Of a DNA stretch of 64,000 bases, positions 42,166 to 50,969 are shown piece after piece. The position numbers and the translations under genes are program-made. Positions within the stretch are counted from its first letter, which is position 1. The number at the start of each line of letters is the position of its first letter. This stretch comes from JAYPHU01 sp038127535 (GTDB lineage: Bacteria; Pseudomonadota; Alphaproteobacteria; Rhodospirillales; UBA2165). Location of the stretch: positions 1 to 64,000 of the forward strand of contig JAYPHU010000005.1 in the NCBI GenBank assembly GCA_038127535.1, read 5' to 3'. The notes beneath the pieces are model-generated. The model was not told the origin of the DNA. It was given only the letters and a program-made list of their open reading frames with translations, and searched no databases.

Positions 42166-43909
42166 CTAGTTTGAAAAGTCGCTGAGGGTGGAGGCCATTT
42201 TAGCCAGGGCCCGGGCGCGGCCCCAGGCATTTTGAATTGTTTCCGCGATGGCAATGCCTTGATTGAAGGTATTGGCCGCCCGGTCCTTGCGGCCTCGGCG
42301 TAAGTCTTCACTGGCGAGGTCGCTGAGCATCCAGACTTGGCTCAGACTGCTGCCGATGGCATCCGTCGCGTCGCGGGCCAGTTTCTCCGCTTTGTCACGG
42401 GCCTCTTTCAGACCTTTGTCGGAGAGCACGCCGGAGACCGACCACAGCATGAAAGCGCGGAGACGATCATTTTCAATTTCCTGGGCTGTGTCCACCGCCA
42501 TGGGCAACAGACTTTTATCGATCGTGGTGCCGATTTCGATCAAGGCATGGGTCAGCTGACTGATGGCGTACGACCTTGCGTACGGAAGTTCGATGTCATT
42601 GGTGGTGTCCATGGCTTCATCGATAATATCCATGGCCTCGTCCAGTTTCTTTTGGCGGGCATAGGCGATGGCAATCCGTCCCAGCACCACAGAGCGATAG
42701 CGGCCCGAGTCAATCTTCCGGGCGGTTTCCATGGCGCTTTCCGTGTCGCCCGCATTGGCGAGGGACGTAGCCGCGCTCATCAGAACAGCGGTCCGGTCAA
42801 ACTGACCGGAGACCTCTTCGATGAGCTTTAGAGCGCGGGTCGGTTGACCAATCTCGGAGAAGGCGGCGGCAATGTGGCGAAGCGCGGCGCCTTTCTCCAG
42901 CTTGTTCAACTGATCTTGCACCTCGGAGCTTCGAATCAAACCCTGCGCTTCATACAGCGCGGCTTGGGCGCTCTCCGGATCGCCGACCTTTTTGAGGATC
43001 ACGCCCATCTGGGCCAGCACCGACACCTGGTGCAGTGGGTTTCTTAGGGTCGTGGCGAAAGCGACTGCCTGTGCTGCCGTTTCGTGGGCGCCGTCGCCGT
43101 CATCCCGTTTGAGCTGTATATCGGCAATCGCGGCGAGAGCCTCCATCTGCTTGAAGCGATCGGGGATGATCTGCACGGCTTCCAAGGCTTGTTCAATACG
43201 GCCGACTTGTGCATGGGCACGGGCGATGTCTCTCAACGCAACAATGATCAGGCGGGCATCGCCGATGCGGCGCACCGTCCCGATGGCGTCGTCGGTCAGG
43301 CCGGCCTTGGTTTGCGCCACCAGAATTTCACCGAAGGCCCAGTCCCGCAACTCGGGCCGATGGATGGCCTTGGCGCTCTCTATAGCCTCTTCGAGCAGAC
43401 ACTTTTCCTCGGGTTTGCGGAAGCACGNNNNNNNNNNNNNNNNNNNNNNNNNNNNNNNNNNNNNNNNNNNNNNNNNNNNNNNNNNNNNNNNNNNNNNNNN
43501 NNNNNNNNNNNNNNNNNNNNNNNNNNNGCGCTCTCTATAGCCTCTTCGAGCAGACACTTTTCCTCGGGTTTGCGGAAGCACGTTCCTGATTGCGGTTCTG
43601 TTCCAACAGCTTATCAGTGACCGCACCGTCTACTTTGTGACCCAGCATCTGCTGGTACTTCTTGATGGCCTCGCCCAGGTCTCTGCTCATCTTGCCGTCG
43701 GCCAGGCCCTGGTAGAGGCCCATGCTCCGCAGGTGCTTCTGCACCCGCTGGGTCAGTTCATCGCCGCCCAGCAGCTCTTCGGTCATGACTTCCGGGAAAT
43801 CATCAAGAATGGCCGCCTGAAGCGGCGGCGCCTGCAGAATGACGGCTCCAACAACCATGACGCCTGCCAGTCCGCGCAAGATCAAAGAATTTAGTCTAAA
43901 TTTTTTCAC
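42166..43909 (-). CDS. Secreted peptidoglycan-binding / TPR protein, split by an assembly gap
   Basis: N-terminal part (from ATG 43909): signal peptide MKKFRLNSLILRGLAGVMVV..ILQAPPLQA, then a PG_binding_1-like unit (HLRSMGLYQGLADGKMSRDL, QMLGHKVDGAVTDKLLEQ). C-terminal part (about 43425 down to 42166): some ten TPR-like helical pairs, such as LRDIARAHAQVGRIEQALEA and IAIAYARQKKLDEAMDIIDE. The halves are separated by 100 N flanked by the same 55 bases. Merging the 55-base copies joins the halves but leaves them one base out of frame (ERASANPRK versus CFRKPEEKC). So either there is a 1-base contig-end error, a real frameshift, or missing sequence. Likely a periplasmic scaffold; partner unknown. 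Confidence 0.7.
43373..43582. other. Scaffold gap (100 N) with 55-bp duplicated flanks
   Basis: Positions 43428-43527 are N. The 55 bases before the gap (43373-43427) and the 55 after it (43528-43582) are identical. A 55-base exact overlap suggests contigs from a de Bruijn assembler with k of 55 that were scaffolded rather than merged. The gap is probably artificial. Confidence 0.9.
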
Positions 43910-44106
43910 CCGGATTCCTGCGTAAAATCGATCAGAATAATTTACGCTAAGCTGTTACAGATGATACCAAAATCCGATTTTCACCCCAACTAGCGTTATT
44001 ACTTAAAAGCCTAGTCGATTTCGATTGTGAGCGCTGTGGGGACCATCACAGGTGACATGGTGCGCAAAGGGTTCGAAATCGGCCCAAGAATCCGCTAAAA
44101 GGCGCC

Positions 44107-44550
44107 ATGGTCTCGAACACACAGGTCGAACTCTTCACCGACGGCGCGTGTAGCGGCAATCCCGGTCCCGGCGGCTGGGGATTGATCCTGCGCTGGAAGG
44201 GGGAAGAGAAAGAATTGTTCGGCGGTGTGCCCGACACCACCAACAACCGGATGGAACTACAGGCCGTGATCGAGGGGTTGCGGGCGCTGAAGAAATCCTG
44301 CCGGGTCACCATCTATACCGACAGCCAATATGTGCAGAAAGGCATGACCGAGTGGCTGGCTGGCTGGAAGGCGAAGGACTTCAAGGTGAAGGGTGGTGCC
44401 TATCGCGCCAATCATGAGCTTTGGCGGGAGTTGGACGACCTCGCCGCCATCCATGAGATCGATTGGCGTTGGGTGAAAGGGCACGCCGGACACCCAGAAA
44501 ACGAACGCGCCGATGAACTGGCCCGTCGGGGCGTCGACGAGGTGCGCTAA
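44107..44550 (+). CDS. rnhA: Ribonuclease HI
   Basis: Cuts the RNA strand of RNA-DNA hybrids (R-loops, primers). The 147-aa protein has the full acidic active site: FTDGACSGNPGPGGWG (Asp10), NNRMELQAVIEGL (Glu48), IYTDSQYV (Asp70) and HAGHPENERADELAR (catalytic His and final Asp). The start ATG 44107 matches family length. It is convergent with trmJ and preceded by about 200 bases of non-coding DNA in which I see no other feature. Confidence 0.96.
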   Translation: MVSNTQVELFTDGACSGNPGPGGWGLILRWKGEEKELFGGVPDTTNNRMELQAVIEGLRALKKSCRVTIYTDSQYVQKGMTEWLAGWKAKDFKVKGGAYRANHELWRELDDLAAIHEIDWRWVKGHAGHPENERADELARRGVDEVR

Positions 44551-44562
44551 ACCAATTTCCCG

Positions 44563-45285
44563 CTAGGTTTCTTTCCGGTAGGTCAGACTTTTGATCACAC
44601 CGCGTAGCGTGCGAACTTCCTGTTCGGTGAGGCTGGCCCGCTGCAGCATATTGCGCAGATTCCGTACCATGATGGGGCGCTTTTCCCGGACATGCATAAA
44701 TCCACTATCATCCAGCGCACCTTCCAGGTGCTCGAACAGACCGAGGAGTTCGTTTTTGTTGGCTTGGCGGGTGTCCGGCGTCATGGTGTAACTGTCTGGC
44801 GTATCGTTGCCCAGCTTGAACCACTCGTAGGCGACCAGTAGAACCGATTGCGCCAGATTGAGGGACTTGAATTCCGGGTTCAGAGGCACGGTCAGGATTT
44901 TGTCGGCCAGCGCCACGTCGTCGTTCTTGAGCCCTTTGGCCTCCCCGCCAAAAATCACACCGGTTCCAGCCGTACCGTAGTCCCTGATCTCTGCTGCCGC
45001 GCCGGCCGGGGTCACCACCTCCTTGGTCATGTCCCGGTCCCGCGCCGTGGCCGCATAGACCCGGCTGAGATTAGCGATGGCCTCGGCGGTGGTGTCAAAC
45101 AGCTTGGCGCGATAGACCACCATGTCCGCGCCGCTAGACGCGCTCACCGCTTTTTCGTTGGGCCAGCCGTCCCGGGGACGGACCAGCCGCAGATCGGTCA
45201 GTCCGCAGTTCAGCATGGCGCGCGCCACCATCCCAATATTCTCCCCCAACTGGGGGTCTACCAGAATGACAGCGGGCCCAGTCAT
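44563..45285 (-). CDS. trmJ: tRNA/rRNA ribose 2'-O-methyltransferase, TrmJ/LasT family
   Basis: SPOUT methyltransferase that modifies the ribose at position 32 of tRNAs. The 240-aa length and the motifs ILVDPQLGENIGMVARAMLN (N-terminal knot), VIFGGEAKGLKNDDVALAD and SLNLAQSVLLVAYEW match TrmJ. A short C-terminal helical extension contains RKRPIMVRNLRNMLQRASLT-like sequence, as in TrmJ. It lies 9 bases downstream of cimA and is likely co-transcribed, so it would share the attenuator described at 46982-47130. Confidence 0.88.
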   Translation of the reverse strand: MTGPAVILVDPQLGENIGMVARAMLNCGLTDLRLVRPRDGWPNEKAVSASSGADMVVYRAKLFDTTAEAIANLSRVYAATARDRDMTKEVVTPAGAAAEIRDYGTAGTGVIFGGEAKGLKNDDVALADKILTVPLNPEFKSLNLAQSVLLVAYEWFKLGNDTPDSYTMTPDTRQANKNELLGLFEHLEGALDDSGFMHVREKRPIMVRNLRNMLQRASLTEQEVRTLRGVIKSLTYRKET

Positions 45286-45294
45286 GTGCGGGGA

Positions 45295-46929
45295 CTATTG
45301 AGCCGCGGTGCGCTCGCCCGACGGCGCGGCAGAGGCGCCGTTCCGATAGAGCTTAAAGATGATGGAGTCCCGAAGCGCCTCGTAGGAGGCATCAATGATG
45401 TTTGCGGACACGCCAACCGTCGACCAGCGTTCGCCCTTGGAATCAGCGCTTTCGATCATCACCCGGGTGATGGCCCCCGTGGCGTCATTCGGTGTCAGGA
45501 TACGCACTTTGTAATCGACCAGGCGTAGATCGGCGAGTTCCGCGTAGCGCGGTACCAGCACTTCGCGTAGCGCCGAATCCAAGGCGTTCACCGGGCCATT
45601 GCCCTCGGCGACGGTCATGAATTCCTCTCCGCCTACGTCGGCTTTGATGGTGGCCTCCGATAGGGTGACAATTTCGCCCTTGGCGTTCCAGCGGCGTTCG
45701 TCGATCACGCGGAAACTATTCAGCTTGAAGTAGTCGGGCACGTTTTCCAGCGCCCTTCGGGCCAAAAGCTCGAAACTGGCTTCCGCGCCGTCATAGGCGT
45801 AGCCGCCGAATTCCCGCTCCTTCACGACTTCCACCAGACGCATAACCTTGGGATCATTGGCGTCCACATTGATGCCGACATCCCGGAACATGGCCAGGAT
45901 GTTCGACCGGCCGGCTTGGTCGGAGACAACGATGTGGCGCCGATTGCCCACCAGATCGGGCTCGACATGTTCGTAGCATTTGGGGTCTTTCTCTACCGCC
46001 GAAACGTGGAGCCCGCCCTTATGGGTGAAGGCCCGCTCGCCCACATAGGGTGCGCCCCGGTCCGGCGCCCGGTTGAGCCGCTCATCAAGGGAGTGGGAGA
46101 TATGAGAGAGCTGTTTCAGCCCGTCCGGCGTGACTCCGGTTTCGAATCCCATCTTGAGGGTGAGGGTGGGCAATAGGGTAATCAAATTGGCATTGCCGCA
46201 GCGTTCCCCAAGACCGTTCAACGTGCCTTGAACCTGACGCACGCCGGCGCGCACGGCGGCCAGGCTGTTGGCGACCGCGTTACCCGTATCGTCATGACAG
46301 TGAATGCCCAGCTTCTCGCTGGGGATGGTTTTGGTAACGTCGGTGACAATTTCCTCGACCTCGTGGGGGAGAGTGCCGCCGTTAGTGTCGCACAAGACAA
46401 TCCACCGGGCGCCGGCATCCAAAGCCGCCTTCAGACAGCGGATGGAATACTCGGGGTTTGCTTTGTAGCCGTCGAAGAAATGTTCCGCGTCGAAGACCAC
46501 TTCTTCGGCATTCTTGCCAGCATGGGCGATGGAGTCGGCGATCATCTGAACATTCTCGTCGAGCTCAACGCCGAGAGCGACTTCCGCCTGGAAATCCCAT
46601 GTTTTGCCGACGATGCAAACCGCCGGCGTCTTAGGGTCCAACAGCGCTTTCAGACCGGGATCATTGTCGGTGCTGCGGCCCGACCGGCGGGTCATGCCGA
46701 AGGCGGTCAGTTTGGCGGTTTTAAGTTGCGGCGGTGCGGCGAAGAACGTGTCGTCAGTCGGGTTGGCGCCGGGCCACCCGCCCTCAACGTAATCGATCCC
46801 CAGCGCATCAAGATCACGGGCAATGGCGGCCTTGTCTTCGGCACTGAAGTCAATGCCTTGAGTCTGTGCGCCGTCGCGAAGCGTGCTGTCGAACAAATAA
46901 ACGCGGTTAGAACTTTGTTGGTTGGTCAT
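45295..46929 (-). CDS. cimA: (R)-citramalate synthase
   Basis: Condenses pyruvate and acetyl-CoA to citramalate, the threonine-independent route to 2-oxobutyrate and isoleucine. The 544-aa protein opens with the HMGL/LeuA signature LFDSTLRDGAQTQGIDFSAE, then VLCDTNGGTLPHEVEEIV, LGIHCHDDTGNAVANSLAAV (metal His pair) and a C-terminal LeuA-type allosteric domain from about 390. DGAQT and the length favour CimA over isopropylmalate or homocitrate synthase. A promoter, an Ile-rich leader peptide and a hairpin directly upstream suggest attenuation by isoleucyl-tRNA, independent support for this assignment. Confidence 0.92.
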   Translation of the reverse strand: MTNQQSSNRVYLFDSTLRDGAQTQGIDFSAEDKAAIARDLDALGIDYVEGGWPGANPTDDTFFAAPPQLKTAKLTAFGMTRRSGRSTDNDPGLKALLDPKTPAVCIVGKTWDFQAEVALGVELDENVQMIADSIAHAGKNAEEVVFDAEHFFDGYKANPEYSIRCLKAALDAGARWIVLCDTNGGTLPHEVEEIVTDVTKTIPSEKLGIHCHDDTGNAVANSLAAVRAGVRQVQGTLNGLGERCGNANLITLLPTLTLKMGFETGVTPDGLKQLSHISHSLDERLNRAPDRGAPYVGERAFTHKGGLHVSAVEKDPKCYEHVEPDLVGNRRHIVVSDQAGRSNILAMFRDVGINVDANDPKVMRLVEVVKEREFGGYAYDGAEASFELLARRALENVPDYFKLNSFRVIDERRWNAKGEIVTLSEATIKADVGGEEFMTVAEGNGPVNALDSALREVLVPRYAELADLRLVDYKVRILTPNDATGAITRVMIESADSKGERWSTVGVSANIIDASYEALRDSIIFKLYRNGASAAPSGERTAAQ

Positions 46930-46981
46930 CGGACCGGGCCTTTCAAATGATGAATTTTTGGGTCGAATGGGCGGAAATCAT

Positions 46982-47020
46982 CCCCTGAACGCCCTCAGCC
47001 TGGGCTGTGTCGTTCAGGGG
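46982..47020 (-). terminator. Attenuator hairpin before cimA
   Basis: Outer stem of 10 perfect pairs (cccctgaacg / cgttcagggg, 46982-46991 with 47011-47020) and an inner stem cagcc/ggctg (46996-47000 with 47003-47007). It lies 53 bases before cimA and starts within the leader peptide stop codon. An alternative pairing (47036-47040 with 47017-47021) would break its first arm, as an antiterminator would. On the minus strand only GATGATTT follows, a weak U-tract. Confidence 0.65.
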
Positions 47021-47130
47021 CGCCTAATTCGACGGGCCCCACCGCCAATAATAATCGCGGAAATCATGCAGGCGCTGCCGTTCAGACCGATGGTCTGCCG
47101 GTTACTCGAAATATGTTGTCGAACAGTCAT
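47014..47130 (-). CDS. Isoleucine-rich leader peptide of cimA
   Basis: A 38-codon ORF from ATG 47130 (MTVRQHISSN...) ending at TGA 47014. Residues 22-38 are MISAIIIGGGARRIRRP, with three consecutive ATT isoleucine codons (47047-47055) and two more Ile codons nearby. A perfect 6-bp hairpin inside the ORF (47083-47097, cagacc/ggtctg) would act as a pause structure. Its stop overlaps the first arm of the attenuator hairpin. This arrangement matches amino-acid leader peptides of branched-chain operons. Translation of the peptide itself is inferred; a shorter start at the Met codon before ISAIII is possible. Confidence 0.7.
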   Translation of the reverse strand: MTVRQHISSNRQTIGLNGSACMISAIIIGGGARRIRRP

Positions 47131-47170
47131 ACTGCGCCGATTTACCTAAATATCCCCAGGTTTGGTCGGT

Positions 47171-47199
47171 TATAAAGAGGCGTCTGGGTTGAAAGTCAA
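47171..47199 (-). promoter_or_regulatory. Sigma-70 promoter of the cimA leader
   Basis: Read on the minus strand, TTGACT (-35, 47194-47199) and TTTATA (-10, 47171-47176) are spaced by 17 bases. Transcription would start near 47164, about 34 bases before the leader-peptide ATG. Confidence 0.65.
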
Positions 47200-47354
47200 T
47201 AGATTTGTCTTGTGGTTTAAACGGGTTAGAGGTTACGGCCTCTGGATTTGTTGTGGATTTGCAGGCATGTAAAGACTTGGATTTTACCCTTGGGATCACC
47301 ATTTACATGAGGAAGGCTTGCGGACTGCATACGCCGCAGGCTTCAATATGTTGT

Positions 47355-47891
47355 ATGAGTCATTCTGAAACCGGCATGCTGGACAAGTTTATGGACGGTC
47401 AGACAACGGATGTAGATGCCGATTTCGCCAGCCTGCAAGAGCGGGTTCGCGGCTCTAATATCGATGAGCAAACCCTATTGGCGACCGACTATCTCAACCA
47501 TTTTAATGAAGTGGTGATGCTCCTGCAGATGGTGCCCGATATGCCGGAGATTTTAGACGAGGCCAAGGCCTGGGCGCCGAAATCCTACGAAGACCATTTC
47601 CGGGATAGTACGGTTGCTGACAAGGATTTGGCGATTGGGGTCTATCCCCATGTTCCCACCAATTTTAAGCTGGCTTTTGAACAAACGATTGATCAGCTGA
47701 ATAGGTTGGTGGCGGTGGTAATCGACCGGTTGGAGCGCTTGATTGAGCAGAATGATCCGGATCAGCTTCGAATGGTCGCCACAGAATCAGCGCGATCAAT
47801 CGAACGGTTGATGGATATTGCCGGCGGCATTATTCACGGTAGTGCCAAAACCATGTATCAGGCCGAGATCGACGCGCTGCTGCAGGACTAG
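47355..47891 (+). CDS. Hypothetical alpha-helical protein
   Basis: A 178-aa acidic protein from ATG 47355 (MSHSETGMLDKFMDG); ATG 47376 is also possible. Mostly helical, with LATDYLNHFNEVVMLLQMVP, WAPKSYEDHFRDSTVADKDL and a long helix FEQTIDQLNRLVAVVIDRLE. No signal peptide, membrane helix or known motif. I recall similar hypothetical proteins in Rhodospirillales but can give no function. It is divergent from cimA and convergent with the EVE-domain gene. Confidence 0.7.
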   Translation: MSHSETGMLDKFMDGQTTDVDADFASLQERVRGSNIDEQTLLATDYLNHFNEVVMLLQMVPDMPEILDEAKAWAPKSYEDHFRDSTVADKDLAIGVYPHVPTNFKLAFEQTIDQLNRLVAVVIDRLERLIEQNDPDQLRMVATESARSIERLMDIAGGIIHGSAKTMYQAEIDALLQD

Positions 47892-47909
47892 GCGTCTCGC
47901 CGCGCCAGT

Positions 47910-48368
47910 CTAAAAACCGCCGCCCGCGACGGATCGTACTTTCTGAAAGATCGGCGGGGGCAGCATCGCCTCGGCGATAACCAGGAAGTCGGCATTGTCG
48001 ATCCACCGAAGACGGTTAGAGAAGGCCTCCCGCCAATCGGCGGCATCGCGAATAAAAGTCAGTTCCTCAATGAGGGGTTCCGCCGACGTCTCCACACAAG
48101 CCAGATAGGCAAGTTTCCGACAAAATCTGTCGTCCCCTGCGCCGGGGAGGGGATGCGAGACATCGTCGGCGACGCGGCCGATGGAGACAAAATCCTCGAC
48201 CGGCTCATTGTCATCCGGATCACCTTCCAGGGGGCTATAGACGATGACGAAGTCGCCCCTATTCAGCCTGTTGTTAGCTTCCCGGCCGCCGTCCCCCAAT
48301 GAAATGACGCCGGCATTTTGCTGCTCCAGCGCCGGTTCCCGGTCTTCAACGGTGATCCAAAAAGCCAT
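47910..48368 (-). CDS. EVE-domain (PUA-like) protein
   Basis: A 152-aa protein starting MAFWITVEDREPAL at 48368; a longer reading frame to 48497 runs into the next gene's end and is less likely. The W-I-x-V opening, LNRGDFVIVYSPLEG and the later FSNRLRWIDNADFLVIAEAM match EVE/UPF0310 proteins of the PUA superfamily, which bind modified nucleobases or RNA. Target unknown. EVE proteins sometimes accompany restriction or defence genes, but none are adjacent here. Confidence 0.72.
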   Translation of the reverse strand: MAFWITVEDREPALEQQNAGVISLGDGGREANNRLNRGDFVIVYSPLEGDPDDNEPVEDFVSIGRVADDVSHPLPGAGDDRFCRKLAYLACVETSAEPLIEELTFIRDAADWREAFSNRLRWIDNADFLVIAEAMLPPPIFQKVRSVAGGGF

Positions 48369-48421
48369 TGTTTTACTCCCTGGCCGGACAAGCGCCCAAT
48401 TTACCCGTTTTTGTAAACTGA

Positions 48422-49501
48422 TCAGATCCGGAAGGCGGCGAAGGCCTCGTCGGTGAATGTGACCCCGTGGCCCGGCGTGTCCGGCACCTGGAGGCAACCG
48501 TCATTGACCGTGTAGTCTTCGGTGAACGGATTGACCTTGAAGAAGTTCATATATTCCACGGCGAAGCCGCTGACATACGCGCCGATCATGGTGGTGCTCA
48601 ATTCGTGGAGCAGGTGACTCGTAAGTTTCACACCTGCGGCTTCGGCTCGCTTGGCGATCTTGTCCCACTCCGTGACCCCGCCGCAGCGGCCGATATCGGG
48701 CTGTAAAAAGGCCGCGGCCTTGCGGTCGCAAATATCCTTGAAGCCCCAGTCAAAATAGACGTTCTCACCGGCGGCGATGGGGAGGGGGCTGTTTTCCGCC
48801 ACCGTCTGCAAGTCCCAGGGGCAATCGGCTAGCACCGGCTCTTCCAGCCAGCCGACGTTATAGTCCCTCAGCCACGTTGCCGCCTCAATCGCCTGGTCGG
48901 CGGAATAGCTTTGGTTCGCGTCGGTGTAGAGAATAAAGCCGTCGCCCATTTCACGGCGTAACAGGTCGATCCGCTCCCTGTCCCGATCACCGCCGATCTT
49001 GAGCTTATAGGAGTTGATGCCGCGTTCGACGTGCTCCTGTGCTTCGGCGATCAGTTCTTCATCACTGAGGGAAAGCCAGCCACCGGAGCCGTAAACCTGT
49101 ACGTCCCGGTCCGCGCCGCCCAGCATCTCAAACAGGCTTTGACCGGCGGCCTTGGCGGCAATGTCCCAGACGGCGGTGTCCACGGCGGAGAGAGCATGCA
49201 CCCCGACACCGCCCCGCATCCGCGCCTTATTAGGCGACCATAGCTGCCGCCAGAGCGTCTCGGGCACTGTTGCGTCCTTGCCTAGGGCGAGCGGTTTTAA
49301 GTCTTCTTCCACATAGGAAACTACGGCCTTGGTGCCGCGCCTGTCGAGAGACATGGAATAGCCGAAGCCGTCGATCCCGTCCTCGCTGTGCACCCGGACG
49401 ACCACCCAGTCCGCGCCGATATAGGTGCCGAGCGCACTGCGGATCGGCTTGTCGAAGGGAATTTCCAGTACACTGGTGGAAACGTCTTTGATTTTCTGCA
49501 C
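48422..49501 (-). CDS. Mandelate racemase / muconate lactonizing family enzyme
   Basis: Enolase-superfamily enzyme that abstracts a proton next to a carboxylate using Mg2+. The 359-aa protein has the cap domain (ALGTYIGADWVVVRVHSEDG) and the barrel. Catalytic K-x-K is in INSYKLKIGGD, metal ligands in ILYTDANQSYS (Asp), VGWLEEPVLA (Glu) and AAGENVYFDWGF (Glu), and the DIGRCGGVTEWDKI strand follows. HLLHELSTTMIGA supplies the base-side His. Likely a dehydratase or racemase of a sugar acid or similar; the substrate cannot be read. Divergent from an MFS transporter 148 bases away, a possible uptake partner. Confidence 0.88.
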   Translation of the reverse strand: MQKIKDVSTSVLEIPFDKPIRSALGTYIGADWVVVRVHSEDGIDGFGYSMSLDRRGTKAVVSYVEEDLKPLALGKDATVPETLWRQLWSPNKARMRGGVGVHALSAVDTAVWDIAAKAAGQSLFEMLGGADRDVQVYGSGGWLSLSDEELIAEAQEHVERGINSYKLKIGGDRDRERIDLLRREMGDGFILYTDANQSYSADQAIEAATWLRDYNVGWLEEPVLADCPWDLQTVAENSPLPIAAGENVYFDWGFKDICDRKAAAFLQPDIGRCGGVTEWDKIAKRAEAAGVKLTSHLLHELSTTMIGAYVSGFAVEYMNFFKVNPFTEDYTVNDGCLQVPDTPGHGVTFTDEAFAAFRI

Positions 49502-49649
49502 GAATAGGCCTCCCAGGAGTCAGGCAGGCATTTGTCCACAATGGAACCGGCCCGCCAAGCTATTTTCTGTACATCGCCGGATTGGACTAGGGGAGATAGA
49601 AGCTAGGCCGCCAGCGTATGTGTTTTACCTCCACCCCGCCAAGAGGTAG

Positions 49650-50969
49650 ATGTGGCGGATGGCGGGACAGCGGGACTTCTCCTCTTATTTCGGTGGCATC
49701 GGGCGGGCGCTTTCCAGCACCAACTACCGCCGCTATTGGTACGGCCACGTGTTCTCCGCCCATGGGGTGTGGATCTTCCACGTCACCGCCCAATGGCTGA
49801 TGTTTCACCTCACCCATTCGTTCGGCTGGCTCGGCGCCGTCGGTTTTGCCTATCTGGCCCCGCTGTTCGTATTGGGACCGGTCGCCGGCGCGGTCGCCGA
49901 CCGGTATGGCCACCGGCGGACGGCGATGATCGCCATGGTGCTGGGGGTCAGTATGTCGACTGCAGTCGGCGTGCTCACTTTGGCTGGACTGATGACGCCG
50001 ATCCTGCTGCTCACCCTGACGGTGGTGCAGGGAATTTTTATGTCCTTTGATTTTCCCTCCCGTCAGGCCCTAATCCCTCAACTGTTGGAACGAAAAAACC
50101 TCGCCGCGGCGATCAGCATGAACGGGGCGACGTATTACACGGCGAGTTTTACCGGCCCGGCCTTGGGTGGGTTTGTGCTGGCCACCGGCAACGCCCATTT
50201 CGGGGAGCCGGGCGGGGCGGCCGTCGCCTACTTTGCGAGCGCCGTCGGCATGGCATGCCTTCTGACCGCGTTGATCCGGGTGCAGATCGTTAATCCGATG
50301 CCCAGCCGGAGGCGGGAAGGGGCTATCATCCCGGCGCTTGCCGCCGACATCCGGGCCGGGATTGCCTACATCATGGCGAGCCTGCACTTGAAGCTAATTT
50401 TGGCGCTGGCGGTGACCGCGGCGATGATGCTCCGGCCGTTCTACAATCTGATGGCGGGATTTTCGGAAACCGTGTTTCACCTGGATGAACAGGGGCTCGG
50501 TAACATGTTGGCGTCGGCCGGCGTCGGTGCGCTGATTGGCGCAGTCCTGTTGTCGATCCGGGGACGCACCCAGGGCACCACCAGGATACTTCTTCTCTGC
50601 GCCGTGGGCGCATCTGTGTCTTTATTAGTATTCGTGTCCAACAGTGTGGTGGCGGTCGCCTTCGTGGCCTGTTTCTTCGCCGGCGCCTTCATCGGCAATG
50701 TGGGCACGTGTGGGACGACCTTGGTGCAGAACGTGGTCGAAGATGAATACCGGGCGCGGGTGATCAGCGTCAATCTGGCCGCCTCCGTCGGCGGTCCGGC
50801 CTTCGGCACGCTGGCCATCGGCGCGCTGGCGGAATTCACCGGGCTGCAGGTGGCGATGGGTGTCGCGGCTGCGCTGGTGCTTTTAGTCTTGTTGCTGATT
50901 AGCGGAAAATTGTTGGCCAACGCGGCGGGGATCGAGGCCGATCCCGAGCCGGTCGAACTGAAAACCTAA
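49650..50969 (+). CDS. MFS transporter (MFS_3/DUF894-type)
   Basis: A 439-aa membrane protein with about twelve hydrophobic segments. It starts at ATG 49650 (MWRMAGQRDFSSYFGGIG). The N-terminal FSSTNYRRYWYGHVFSAHG-like opening and the loop PVAGAVADRYGHRRTAMIA (MFS motif A, D-R-x-G-x-R-R form) place it in the exporter-like MFS_3 group together with FDFPSRQALIPQLLERKNLA. Members often export small molecules or siderophores; direction and substrate are not determined. Its stop overlaps the cysS stop by 4 bases in convergent orientation. Confidence 0.87.
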   Translation: MWRMAGQRDFSSYFGGIGRALSSTNYRRYWYGHVFSAHGVWIFHVTAQWLMFHLTHSFGWLGAVGFAYLAPLFVLGPVAGAVADRYGHRRTAMIAMVLGVSMSTAVGVLTLAGLMTPILLLTLTVVQGIFMSFDFPSRQALIPQLLERKNLAAAISMNGATYYTASFTGPALGGFVLATGNAHFGEPGGAAVAYFASAVGMACLLTALIRVQIVNPMPSRRREGAIIPALAADIRAGIAYIMASLHLKLILALAVTAAMMLRPFYNLMAGFSETVFHLDEQGLGNMLASAGVGALIGAVLLSIRGRTQGTTRILLLCAVGASVSLLVFVSNSVVAVAFVACFFAGAFIGNVGTCGTTLVQNVVEDEYRARVISVNLAASVGGPAFGTLAIGALAEFTGLQVAMGVAAALVLLVLLLISGKLLANAAGIEADPEPVELKT

